Source of the DNA: Pseudomonadota bacterium | GTDB lineage: Bacteria; Pseudomonadota; Gammaproteobacteria; Burkholderiales; Burkholderiaceae_E | Direction: 5' to 3' | DNA: 64,000 nucleotides | Assembly (NCBI GenBank): GCA_023389055.1 | Contig: JAEWFA010000037.1 | Span: forward strand, 1 to 64,000 | Shown: positions 37,331-47,200 of the stretch, piece by piece | Numbering within the stretch: position 1 is the first letter of the stretch | How the letters are laid out: the number at the start of each line of letters is the position of its first letter | Translations under genes and position numbers: made by a program | Notes under the pieces: model-generated | The model's input: the letters and a program-made list of their open reading frames with translations, nothing else | The model's database searches: none | Told to the model about the DNA's origin: nothing

Positions 37331-38516
37331 CGCGTTCTCCCTCTCGGTCGGTGAGCAGCCAGGCAACGACCAGCGCCAGCGCGACGATCAGCGCGGGCGA
37401 CGTGTCGGCGATTCGTCCGGGAATCGCGCGCTGCGCGAACTCGAGCGCAAGGAGCGCGAAGACGGCAATCGAACCGAGGCTCAGCGCCGCGCGCGTTCGC
37501 GCCTGGGTCCAGCGCAGCGCAAGCACCAACACGAAGGCGAACCAGCAGAAGTAGAGCGTGAAATCGAGCGCGGCAAGCGGATTCCCGCGCCCCACCAGCG
37601 GTAGCCACGAGAATCGCCCGACGGCGCCCCAACCCGGATACCCCGGGGCCAGCTCGTAGGCGAGAACCGATGCGAATGCGAAGGCAGGCGCCACGCGTGC
37701 GAGCCGACCGTCGGACGCGGGAACGAGCAGCGCCAGCGCAACGGAGGCGCCCACCGCGGTGCCGGCGAGCTCGGACCATGAAAGCGCTCGCCACTCGAGC
37801 AACACCTGCGCGCCGAGCGCCAGCGCAATGGTCACCCCGAGCGCAATCGTCGCGCCGAGCACGCCCGAGCCGCCCGCGCGGCGGACGACGAGCGCGCGCA
37901 GCGCCGCCGCGACGCTCATCCACGCGAAGGCGTGCCTGGCGACGCTCCACGGATCGATCGCCGGAGCGACGCGCAGGAACGCAAGGTTCGCTCGCACGGT
38001 GCCCACGTCGAACGTGAACCGCCAGGGCGCGGTCGATGCCGCGAGCCAGGCGCCGACGACGAGCCAAGCGGCGAGCGTCACGGGAAGGCGTGCGGCGAGC
38101 ACACTTCGATCGCCGCGATGCGCCAGCCTCCGCAGCAGCGGCGCGACCAACGGCAACGCGACGAAACCGAGTGTCGCGCCGGCCGAGTTGGTCGCCCAAT
38201 CGACCCAACTCGAGACGCGAGCCGACAGGCACGCCTGCGCCAACTCCATCGACAGCGAGAACGCCGAGACTCCCACGAGCAAGAGAATCCGCACGACGAA
38301 CCGGTCGTACGACGCCGCGAGCGCCGCGGCGAGCAGCCCCGCCGGAACGTAGGCGACGAGATTGGCGAGCGCATCGCCCCCCGACAACCGGCCCGGGTCG
38401 AGCAACGGCGCCGCGCAGGGCTTCGGCGAGCCGCCGGCGAGCGACTGGTAGGCGACGAAAGCCAGGTACAGAACCAGCGCACCGGCGAGCGCGACGCGGC
38501 GCTGCGCCGTCTTCAT
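37269..38516 (-). CDS. VanZ-like multi-pass membrane protein
   Basis: 415-residue protein with about ten hydrophobic helices. The N-terminal 130 residues carry the VanZ-like pattern (DALANLVAYVPAGLLAAAL, then SMELAQACLSARVSSWVDWATNSAGATLG), named after a teicoplanin-resistance gene but generally of unknown function; a second helical bundle follows. The ATG at 38516 lacks a ribosome site. The stop at 37269 lies inside the convergent ubiD gene. The Arg-rich tail after residue 395 is encoded in the overlap. Confidence 0.8.
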   Translation of the reverse strand: MKTAQRRVALAGALVLYLAFVAYQSLAGGSPKPCAAPLLDPGRLSGGDALANLVAYVPAGLLAAALAASYDRFVVRILLLVGVSAFSLSMELAQACLSARVSSWVDWATNSAGATLGFVALPLVAPLLRRLAHRGDRSVLAARLPVTLAAWLVVGAWLAASTAPWRFTFDVGTVRANLAFLRVAPAIDPWSVARHAFAWMSVAAALRALVVRRAGGSGVLGATIALGVTIALALGAQVLLEWRALSWSELAGTAVGASVALALLVPASDGRLARVAPAFAFASVLAYELAPGYPGWGAVGRFSWLPLVGRGNPLAALDFTLYFCWFAFVLVLALRWTQARTRAALSLGSIAVFALLALEFAQRAIPGRIADTSPALIVALALVVAWLLTDREGERVTGPVRSRSRPPVVRSVRRS

Positions 38517-38632
38517 GCGCGCAACGCGGGCTGCCGATCGACGGCAGGCCGACGCGAGCAACAGGGGATCGCCTCCAGGCGCAGCATCGCGCGATTATCG
38601 ACGCACCCGAGGCGGCCCGCGGGCGGCGGCGA

Positions 38633-38638
38633 TATAAT
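38633..38638 (+). promoter_or_regulatory. TATAAT -10 element of hemN
   Basis: A consensus TATAAT lies 9 bases before the hemN ATG, with GAGG in between. The predicted mRNA leader is only a few bases, so the ribosome site sits almost at its 5' end. No convincing -35 or FNR box is seen. Confidence 0.45.
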
Positions 38639-38647
38639 CCTGAGGAC

Positions 38648-40045
38648 ATGACTGCCGCCTCGCGCGAACCGCTGGTCATCGACGCCGAGTTGCTCGAGCG
38701 CTTCGGCGGCCACGGACCGCGTTACACCTCCTACCCTACAGCCGACCGGTTCGACGAGCGCGTCGATGCCGATCGCTACTCGCGCGCCCTCGTCGAGCGG
38801 GCCGACCGCCGCGGGGAATCGCTCGGGCTGTACGTGCACATCCCGTTCTGCCGGGTGATCTGCTACTACTGTGCGTGCAACAAGATCGGCACCAAGCACG
38901 TCGAGCAGTCCACGCCGTACCTCGAGGCGCTGCGGCGCGAAATGGACCTGATCACCGATCGCACCGGACGCGGGCAGCCGGTTCGGCACCTGCACTTCGG
39001 CGGCGGCACGCCCACGTTCATGCCCGATGCCGAGCTCGCGCAACTCTTCGACGCGATGCGCGATCATTTCGAGTTCGCCGACGACGGCGAATACTCGATC
39101 GAAGTCGACCCGCGAACCGTCGGCCCGCAACGCATCCGCGCGTTGCGCGACATGGGGCTGAACCGCATCAGCCTGGGCGTGCAGGATTTCGATCCCACCG
39201 TACAGGCCGCCGTCAATCGAATCCAGTCGTACGAGCAGACCGTCGCGCTGATCGACGCAGCCCGCGACAGCGGCTTTCGATCGATCAACGTCGACCTGAT
39301 CTACGGGCTGCCGAAGCAGAATCCGGAGAGCTTCCGCGAGACGCTGCGCAAGACGATCGCCGCCGCTCCCGATCGCATCGCGCTCTACCACTACGCACAC
39401 CTGCCTACGCTGTTCAAGCCGCAACGTCGCATCTCCGAGGCCGACCTGCCCTCGTCGGAAGCGAAGGCGCACATGTTCGAGACCGCGGTCTCCATGTTCG
39501 AGGGCGCCGGCTACCTGCACCTCGGGCTCGACCACTTCGCCCACGAGAACGACGAGCTCGCGATCGCGCAGCGCGAGGGGCGGCTGCACCGCAACTTCCA
39601 GGGCTACTGCTCGCACGAGGCCGGCGACCTGATCGCGCTCGGCGTCTCGGGCATTTCGTCGGTGGGCGACGTCTACGCACAGAACGACAAGGTGCTCGAC
39701 GGCTACTACCGCCGCATCGAGCGCGGCGAGCTGCCGGTGGTGCGGGGCATTGCGCTCGACGAAGACGATTTCGTGCGCCGCGATGCGATCCAGTCGCTGA
39801 TGTGCGACTTCTCGCTGCACTGGGATGCGCTCGATGCGCGACTCGGCATCGACAGCCGCAAATGGCTGGCTGATGCGCGCGAGGCGCTGTCGCCGCTGGC
39901 CGAGGCCGGCGCCGTGCGCCTCGACGAGCGCGGCATCGAAGTGCTGCCGCGCGGGCGGCTGCTCGTGCGCGCGGTGGCGATGGCTTTCGACCGGCACCTG
40001 GCCGAGCGGGCAGCGGGCGGCGTCGGCTACTCGCGCATCGCCTGA
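38648..40045 (+). CDS. hemN: Oxygen-independent coproporphyrinogen III oxidase (radical SAM)
   Basis: 465-residue radical-SAM enzyme of heme synthesis that decarboxylates two propionates of coproporphyrinogen III without oxygen. The iron-sulfur motif CRVICYYCACNK (Cys-x3-Cys-x2-Cys-x-Cys) starts near residue 69, preceded by YVHIPF. GGGTPTFM and LGVQDFDPTVQAAVNRIQ support the HemN (rather than HemW) subfamily, as do GPRYTSYPTADRF at the N-terminus and the length. The ATG at 38648 has GAGG just upstream. It suggests low-oxygen growth. Confidence 0.95.
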   Translation: MTAASREPLVIDAELLERFGGHGPRYTSYPTADRFDERVDADRYSRALVERADRRGESLGLYVHIPFCRVICYYCACNKIGTKHVEQSTPYLEALRREMDLITDRTGRGQPVRHLHFGGGTPTFMPDAELAQLFDAMRDHFEFADDGEYSIEVDPRTVGPQRIRALRDMGLNRISLGVQDFDPTVQAAVNRIQSYEQTVALIDAARDSGFRSINVDLIYGLPKQNPESFRETLRKTIAAAPDRIALYHYAHLPTLFKPQRRISEADLPSSEAKAHMFETAVSMFEGAGYLHLGLDHFAHENDELAIAQREGRLHRNFQGYCSHEAGDLIALGVSGISSVGDVYAQNDKVLDGYYRRIERGELPVVRGIALDEDDFVRRDAIQSLMCDFSLHWDALDARLGIDSRKWLADAREALSPLAEAGAVRLDERGIEVLPRGRLLVRAVAMAFDRHLAERAAGGVGYSRIA

Positions 40046-40055
40046 GAACATTCCG

Positions 40056-40586
40056 GTGGCGCGCATTCCCTACGTTCCGGCCGACGTCGTCGAGCCGCGT
40101 GAAATCGTCGATGCGGTTCGCGCGCGCCGCGGCGGCACGCTGCTGCATCTCGACCGCATGCTGCTGCACAGCCCCGACCTCGCCGCGGGCTGGAACGCGT
40201 ACCTCGGCGCCGTGCGAACCCGGCTCGCGTTGTCGCCGAAGCTGCGCGAGCTGGCGATGTGCGTCGTGGCGGTGCTCAACGAGGCGGAATACGAATTCGT
40301 CCAGCACGCGCCCGAGTTCCGCAAGGCGGGAGGAACGCAGGCGCAACTCGATGCGCTGCGCGATCCCGACGCGGCCCGGCTCGACGCAGCGAGCTTCGAC
40401 GCCACCGAACGCGCGGCGCTCGCGGTCGCCATCGCAAGTACCCGTTCCGTGCGCGTTCCCGAAGCCGATTTCGCCGACCTCGTCCAACGGCTCGGCGAGC
40501 GCGAAACCGTCGAGTTCGTCGCGACGGTCGCCACCTACAACATGGTGTCGCGCTTCCTCGTTGCGCTCGGCGTCGAGCCGGAGTGA
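40056..40586 (+). CDS. Carboxymuconolactone decarboxylase/AhpD-like family protein
   Basis: 176-residue all-helical protein of the CMD/AhpD superfamily. ALSPKLRELAMCVVAVLNEAEYEFVQHAPEF-type sequence near 50-80 is the core, but the redox CxxC of AhpD is reduced to a single Cys, so peroxidase activity is doubtful and a lactone-decarboxylase-like or unknown role is more likely. The GTG at 40056 starts 10 bases after the hemN stop, so the two are probably co-transcribed; a longer frame overlapping hemN is rejected. Confidence 0.75.
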   Translation: MARIPYVPADVVEPREIVDAVRARRGGTLLHLDRMLLHSPDLAAGWNAYLGAVRTRLALSPKLRELAMCVVAVLNEAEYEFVQHAPEFRKAGGTQAQLDALRDPDAARLDAASFDATERAALAVAIASTRSVRVPEADFADLVQRLGERETVEFVATVATYNMVSRFLVALGVEPE

Positions 40587-40616
40587 GTCGCGCGAGCAGG
40601 TGCGGCGGTGTGTTGC

Positions 40617-40645
40617 TTGACAATCAGGCGCGAAGGCAGTACCCT
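40617..40645 (+). promoter_or_regulatory. Sigma-70-type promoter of cspA
   Basis: TTGACA (40617-40622), 17 bases, TACCCT (40640-40645). The predicted start near 40652 gives a 5' untranslated leader of about 155 nt before the cold-shock gene, similar to the long structured leaders of cspA mRNAs. Confidence 0.6.
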
Positions 40646-40807
40646 GCGCCGCGCATACTGCACGAGTGTTCCATCTTTGCGTTTTCAGCCGGCCTGCCCT
40701 TCCGGGGTAGCGCGTCTCGAATACCTGATTGTTCCTCTTGACCTGTCTGCCGCCGCGGCGAAGGCGCCCCGGTGTATTCCTGAACGCGTAACCAATGGAG
40801 CGCAAGC

Positions 40808-41020
40808 ATGAGCAATCGAGTGACCGGAGTGGTCAAGTGGTTCAACGAGTCGAAGGGGTTCGGTTTCATCGCCCCCGATGACGGAAGCGCGGACCTCTTC
40901 GCGCACTTCTCCGAAATCCAGGGCAGCGGATTCAAGACGTTGCAAGAGCAGCAGCGCGTCGAGTTCGCCGTCAAGCAAGGCCCGAAAGGCCTGCAGGCGT
41001 CGGCGATCCGCCCGCTGTAA
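40808..41020 (+). CDS. cspA: Cold-shock protein, CspA family
   Basis: 70-residue single OB-fold RNA/DNA chaperone. RNP1 (KGFGFIAP, residues 16-23) and RNP2 (DLFAHFSEI, 29-37) are intact. GGAG lies seven bases before the ATG. It has its own promoter and terminator and is therefore a single-gene unit. The long leader suggests post-transcriptional temperature control. Confidence 0.95.
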   Translation: MSNRVTGVVKWFNESKGFGFIAPDDGSADLFAHFSEIQGSGFKTLQEQQRVEFAVKQGPKGLQASAIRPL

Positions 41021-41063
41021 AAACGGACGGCGGCGCGACCAGCGCCGCTTCCGCTGCAGTACG

Positions 41064-41096
41064 ACGACGACCGCCGCATGGCGGTCGTTTCGTTTC
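41064..41096 (+). terminator. Rho-independent terminator of cspA
   Basis: Perfect 9-base stem ACGACCGCC / GGCGGTCGT around the tetraloop GCAT, followed by TTCGTTTCT. It lies 45 bases after the cspA stop. Confidence 0.75.
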
Positions 41097-41247
41097 TGCC
41101 GTCCCCGACCTGCGTACCGGTCGGGACGAGGCGGCTATTCGCGGGGAAGGCGCCGCGCCCGGTGCAGAATCGTGCCCACCGGACGCTGCACGCATGCCGC
41201 TTGCATGACGACGGCGGCGCGTTCGGCCGAACGAACGAGATCCGCGC

Positions 41248-44200
41248 TTGAAGTCACCCCGCAGCACCTCCCTCTGGCACCTGCCCGCATGGGCCCCGTG
41301 GATCACGACGATCCGCTCGGCGCCGATCGACAGCGACGAGCCGTCCGAGACCGCCGAGATCTACACGGCCGAGCAGATGGCGCAGCACGGCCTGCGCCTG
41401 GCTCGCCAGCACAAGCTCGTCGCCGGTCGCGGACGCAACGACCTGCTGCAGCGACTCGGCAACAACGAGTCGATCCTCGTGTCGGTCTGGCAGCAGCTGT
41501 GCGCGGCGGTGGCCGAATCGCGTCGCACCACGCCGGCCGGCGAGTGGCTGCTCGACAACTTCTACCTGATCGAGGAGCAGGTCCGCATCGCGCGGCAGCA
41601 CCTGCCGGCCAGCTACAGCCGCGAGCTGCCGCGATTGCTCGAGGGCGCGTCGGCCGGCCTGCCGCGCGTCTACGACCTGGCCATCGAGAGCATCTCGCGC
41701 GCCGACGGGCGCGTCGACCTGGAAAGCCTGCGGCGCTTCGTCGAGTCGTACCAGACGATCGAGCCGCTGCACCTGGGCGAGTTGTGGGCAATTCCGATCA
41801 TGCTGCGCCTGGCGCTGATCGAGAAGCTCACCGGCGCCGCACTGCGCATCGAACGCGGTCATCGCGAGCGCGATCTCGCCAATCGCTGGGCCGACACGAT
41901 GATCGCCACCGCCGAGCGCGACCCGAAGAACGTGATCGTCGTCGTCGCCGACATGGCGCGCTCCGATCCGCCGCTGGGCAGCGCGTTCGTCGCCGAGCTC
42001 GTTCGGCGCCTTCAGGGGCGCAGCCCTTCGCTGGCGCTGCCGCTCACCTGGGTCGAGCAGCACCTTTCGGAAGCGGGACTGACCATCGAGCAGCAGGTGC
42101 GTCGCGAGAACCGGCGCCAGGCGGCCGACGAGGTCCTCGTCAGCAACAGCATCGGAAGCCTGCGCGAGCTCGCGGCGCTCGACTGGCGCGCTTTCGTCGA
42201 GGAGATGAGCCTCGTCGAGCAGGCGTTGCGTCAGGACCCTGACGGGTCGTACCCGCGGATGGACTTCGCCACGCGCGACCGCTACCGGCATGCCGTGGAG
42301 GAACTGGCGCGCAGCAGCCCCGCGAGCGAGCTGGAGGTCGCGCGCAAGGCGGTGGAAATCGCCGCCGGGGCGCCTCGAGGGGCGGGCGAGCCCGGCTCAC
42401 ACGTCGGCTACCACCTCGTCGACGCGGGACGCCCGGCGCTCGAGCAGGTCATCGGCGCGCATCTGTCGTGGCTTGCCCGCGTTCGCGCCCGCGCAGGCCG
42501 TCTGCGGCTGCTGCCGTACGTCGGCGCGATCGTCGTTCTCACGCTTGCGTTCAGCATCGCACTCGCCGCCCCGCTGGAAATCGATTCGCCGTGGGGCATC
42601 GCGGCGCTCGTCGTGCTGCTGGCGCTCGCAACGAGCCAGCTGGCGATCTCGCTCGTGAACCGGGCCGCGACGCTGATCGTGGCGCCGCAACCGCTGCAGC
42701 GGATGGATTTCGACCACGGAATCCCGCCCGAATTCCGCACCCTCGTCGTCGTGCCGTCGATGCTGACGAACATGGACGCCGTCGAGGCTCTCGTCGACGG
42801 ACTCGAAGTGCGCGCGCTGGCAAACCGCGACGATCACCTGCACTTCGCGCTGCTCACCGATTTCACCGACGCCGACGCCGAGCACCGCCCGGAGGACGAC
42901 GCGCTGCTCGAGACGGCAACGCGCGGAATCGAGGCGTTGAACCAGCGCCATGCCAATCCGGGAAGCGACGATGCGACGCGCGGGGCCGACCGCTTCTTCC
43001 TGTTCCACCGTCCGCGGCAGTGGAACCCGGTCGAACGCATCTGGATGGGCCACGAGCGCAAGCGCGGCAAGCTCGCCGCACTGAATCGGCTGCTGCAGGC
43101 CCCCGATGACGAGCAGGCCGCCGCAGCGTTCTCGCGCATCGTCGGCGACCGTGGCGCGCTGCACGGCACGCGTTACGTGATCACGCTCGACACCGACACC
43201 GAGCTGCCGCACGACGCGGCGCGCGAACTCGTCGGCACGATGGCGCACCCGCTGAACCGGCCGCGCTTCGCGCGTCCCCGACCGGGGCGCGCGCCGGTCG
43301 TGTGCGCCGGCCACGCGATCCTGCAGCCGCGCGTCGGCGTGAGCCTGCCCAGCGCCAACCGCTCGCGCTTCGCCGGACTGTTCGCCGGCGATCCGGGCAT
43401 CGACCCGTATACGCGCAGCGTGTCCGACGTGTACCAGGACCTGTACGACGAGGGCTCGTTCATCGGCAAGGGAATCTACGAGGTCGAGTCCTTCGAGCGC
43501 GCGCTCGCCGGGGTATTCCCCGAAAACCGCATCCTGAGCCACGATCTTCTCGAAGGCTGCTACGCGCGCAGCGGGCTGGTCAACGACGTCGTGCTGTACG
43601 AATCGCAGCCCTGGCGCTATCTCGACGACGTCGCGCGACGACACCGCTGGATTCGCGGCGACTGGCAGATCGCGAGCTGGATGCTGCCGCGCGTGCCCAC
43701 TCCGGCGGGCGTCGAGGCCCGCAACCCGCTGGGCGCGCTCTCGCGCTGGAAGATCCTCGACAACCTGCGCCGCAGCCTCGTCGCTCCCACCGTCGTGCTG
43801 GTGCTGCTGGCCGGCTGGGCGATGCCGGCCGTGTCGCCGTGGTGGACGCTCGCAATGCTCGGCGTGTATTTCGTTCCGATTGCCGTCGAGCTCGCGCTGG
43901 GGCTGTTCGGACGCGCCGAGACGACGGCCTGGACGCGCCACCTGATGCTCGTCTCGTCCAGCGCCTGGCGCCACCTCGGGCAGGCGCTGTTCCTGGTCGC
44001 GTGCCTGCCCTACGAGGCGCGCGTGCACCTCGATGCCGTGGCGCGCGCGCAATGGCGCACGATCGTCACGCGCCGCAAGCTGCTCGAATGGCGCCCGTCG
44101 GAGATCGTCGAGGATCGCGCGCGCAGCGGCGAGAGCAGCGCGGCGATGGACCTGCAACGCAGCTTCCTGACGATGAGCATCGGGCCGGTAGTCGCCGTGC

Positions 44201-47200
44201 TCGCCGCGCTGTGGCTGGCGAGCGCGCACCCGGCCGCGTTGTGGTACGCGACGCCCCTCCTGGGCGCCTGGTTCGTCTCGCCGGTCGCGGCGTGGTGGCT
44301 GAGCCGCCCGTTGCGCATCCGGATACGGCCGCTCGGCGCCGAGCAGGTCCGCTTCCTGCGCATGTTGTCGCGCCGCACCTGGGCGTATTTCGACGAGTTC
44401 GTCGACGTCGAGAACAACTGGCTGCCGCCGGACAACTACCAGGAGGCGCCGATCGAGCGCATTGCGCACCGCACGTCCCCCACCAACATCGGCTTCGCGC
44501 TCGCCGCGAACCTCGCCGCCTGGGACTTCGGCTACCTGACCGCCGCAGGCCTGCTCGATCGCACCGCGAACACACTCGCGACGATGAGTTCGCTCGATCG
44601 CTTCCAGGGCCACTTCTACAACTGGTACGACACGCGAACGCTGCAGCCGCTGCGCCCGATGTACGTGTCGAGCGTCGACAGCGGCAACCTCGTCGGCCTG
44701 ATGCTCACGCTTCGTCCCGGACTGCTCGCACTGGCCGATTCGCCCATCCTGTCGCCTCGCGCGCTCGACGGGCTGCAGGACACCGTGGACGTGCTGCTCG
44801 ACACGGCAGGCGCGACGCCGCGCGCGGCGCCGGTGCGCCGCTTCGGCGTGCAACTCGCTCGCGTTGCGCAGATGCCGATGACGACGCTGGGCGCGGCGCG
44901 GCGCGCATTCGCCGAACTGGCGGGCGGCGCCGATGAGTGCATCGCCGCGATCGCCGCCGCGAACGACGAGATCGAGCACGCCGCCGCCTGGGCGCTCGAT
45001 GCGACAAGCGACCACGACGGCGCGGTCACGCGCGATCTACCGGACGGCGACGGCCATCGAGGCGAGCCCAAAGCCGCCCCTGCTCGCGCCGCCGAACGAC
45101 CGACGCTGTTCGACGACGACCCCGAGCAGGCCCGTGCAGAAGGCCAGGCACAGGCCGTCACCGACGAAGACGAACTCGCGGGAATCCACCCGCACGCGCT
45201 GCAACGCAGTCCGGCGGTGGAAACGTTGCGGTGGGCGCGGGCGTTGTCACGCCAATGCCACGCGGCGCTCGACGAGTTGTACGCGATGGCCCCGGCTCCG
45301 GCGCAGGCGGAGGCCGCCGAGACGGGGCTCGCTGCCACCGGCCGCGACGCGAACGACGCCGAAGCCGACGACCGGCGCCCGATCCCGACGTTGCGAGAGG
45401 CAGCGCTGATGGGCAGCGGCGAGGCAGCCGATCGCCTGGCGCAGATCGACGCGCTCGCCGAACGCATCGATGCGCTCACCGACCTCGATTACCGCCTCCT
45501 CTACGACCGGCAGCGTCGGCTGCTGAGCATCGGATACAACGTCGACGAGCGCCGGCTCGATGCGAGCTACTACGACCTGCTCGCTTCGGAGGCTCGCCTG
45601 GCGAGCTTCGTCGCGATTGCGCAGAACCACCTGCCCACCGAGCACTGGTTCGCGCTCGGACGCCTGCTCACGCGCGCCGCGGGCGAGCCGGTGCTCGTGT
45701 CGTGGAGCGGCTCGATGTTCGAATACCTGATGCCGCTGCTCGTGATGCCCGGCTACGAGAACAGCCTGCTCGACCAGACCTGCAAGGCGGCGGTCGCGCG
45801 CCAGATCGAGTACGCGCGCCAGCGTGGCGTCCCGTGGGGCATCTCCGAGTCTGGCTACAACGCCGTCGACGCCGAGTCGAACTACCAGTACCGCGCCTTC
45901 GGCGTACCCGGCCTCGGACTGAAGCGCGGGCTGTCGGCAGACGTCGTCGTCGCGCCCTATGCCAGCGTGCTCGCGCTGCTGGTCGACGCGCCTGCCGCTA
46001 CCCGCAACCTGCAGCGGCTGTGGAGCCAGGGGCTTGCGGGCGCCTTCGGCCTGTACGAAGCGGTGGACTACACCGCGTCCCGGCTGCCGCCGGGCGAGAC
46101 CGAAATCGTCGTGCGCTCGTTCATGGCGCATCACCAGGGAATGGGGCTGCTTGCGCTGGTCGCGTTGCTGCGCGACCAGCCGATGCAGCGTCGCTTCGAA
46201 TCGGATCCGAACCTGCGCGGCACGCTGTTGCTGCTGCAGGAGCGCGTACCGAAGGTGCCGTCGTTCCACCGGCACACGACGCCGTCACCCCAATCGCAGC
46301 TTGGATTCGCGCCGAGCGAGATGCCGATCCGCGTGATCTCCGATCCGCAAGGCAGCGCACCGCAGGTGCAGTTGCTGTCCAACGGCCGCTATCACGTGAT
46401 GGTGACGCACGCCGGCGGCGGGTACAGCCGCTGGAACGACCTCGCCGTCACGCGCTGGCAGGAGGATCCGACGCGCGACCACTGGGGCGCATTCTGCTAC
46501 GTGCGCGACGTCGCCTCCGACGCATTCTGGTCCACCGCCTGGCAGCCGAGCCTGCGCCGCCCGGAACACTACGAGGCGATCTTCTCGGAGGGCCGCGCCG
46601 AGTTTCGCCGTCGCGACGCCATCTCGGCGAACGACCCCGGCATCGAGACGCACACCGAAATCGTCGTCTCGCCCGAGGACGACATAGAGCTGCGTCGGGT
46701 GACGCTCACCAACCGCAGCCGACGGCGCCGCACGATCGAGCTGACCACCTACGCGGAGGTCGTGCTCGCACCGCCGGCCGCCGACGCCATGCATCCGGCG
46801 TTCGGCAACCTGTTCGTGCAGACCGAAATCCTCGAGACGCCCTCGGCGATCCTGTGCACGCGCCGCCCGCGTTCACCGCACGAGCAGACGCCCTGGATGT
46901 GCCACCTGATGGCGGTGCACGCGCTGCGCTCGGGCACCGTCTCGCACGAGACCGATCGAGCGCGCTTCGTCGGCCGCGGCAACGGACTGGCATCGCCCGA
47001 CGCGATGCGCGCGCCCGGGCCGCTGTCGGGCTCGAGCGGCTCGGTGCTCGATCCGATCGCGTCGAGTCGCTGCTCGATCACGCTCGATCCGGACGCGTCG
47101 GCGACAGTCGATCTCGTCACCGGAATCGCGTCGAGCCGCCAGGCGTGCCTGGCGCTCGTCGAGAAGTACGCCGATCGCCGGCTGGCCGATCGGGTCTTCA

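Noticed and set aside
42397..45015. 872-codon minus-strand frame opposite ndvB
   Set aside because: Same type of shadow frame within a real gene.
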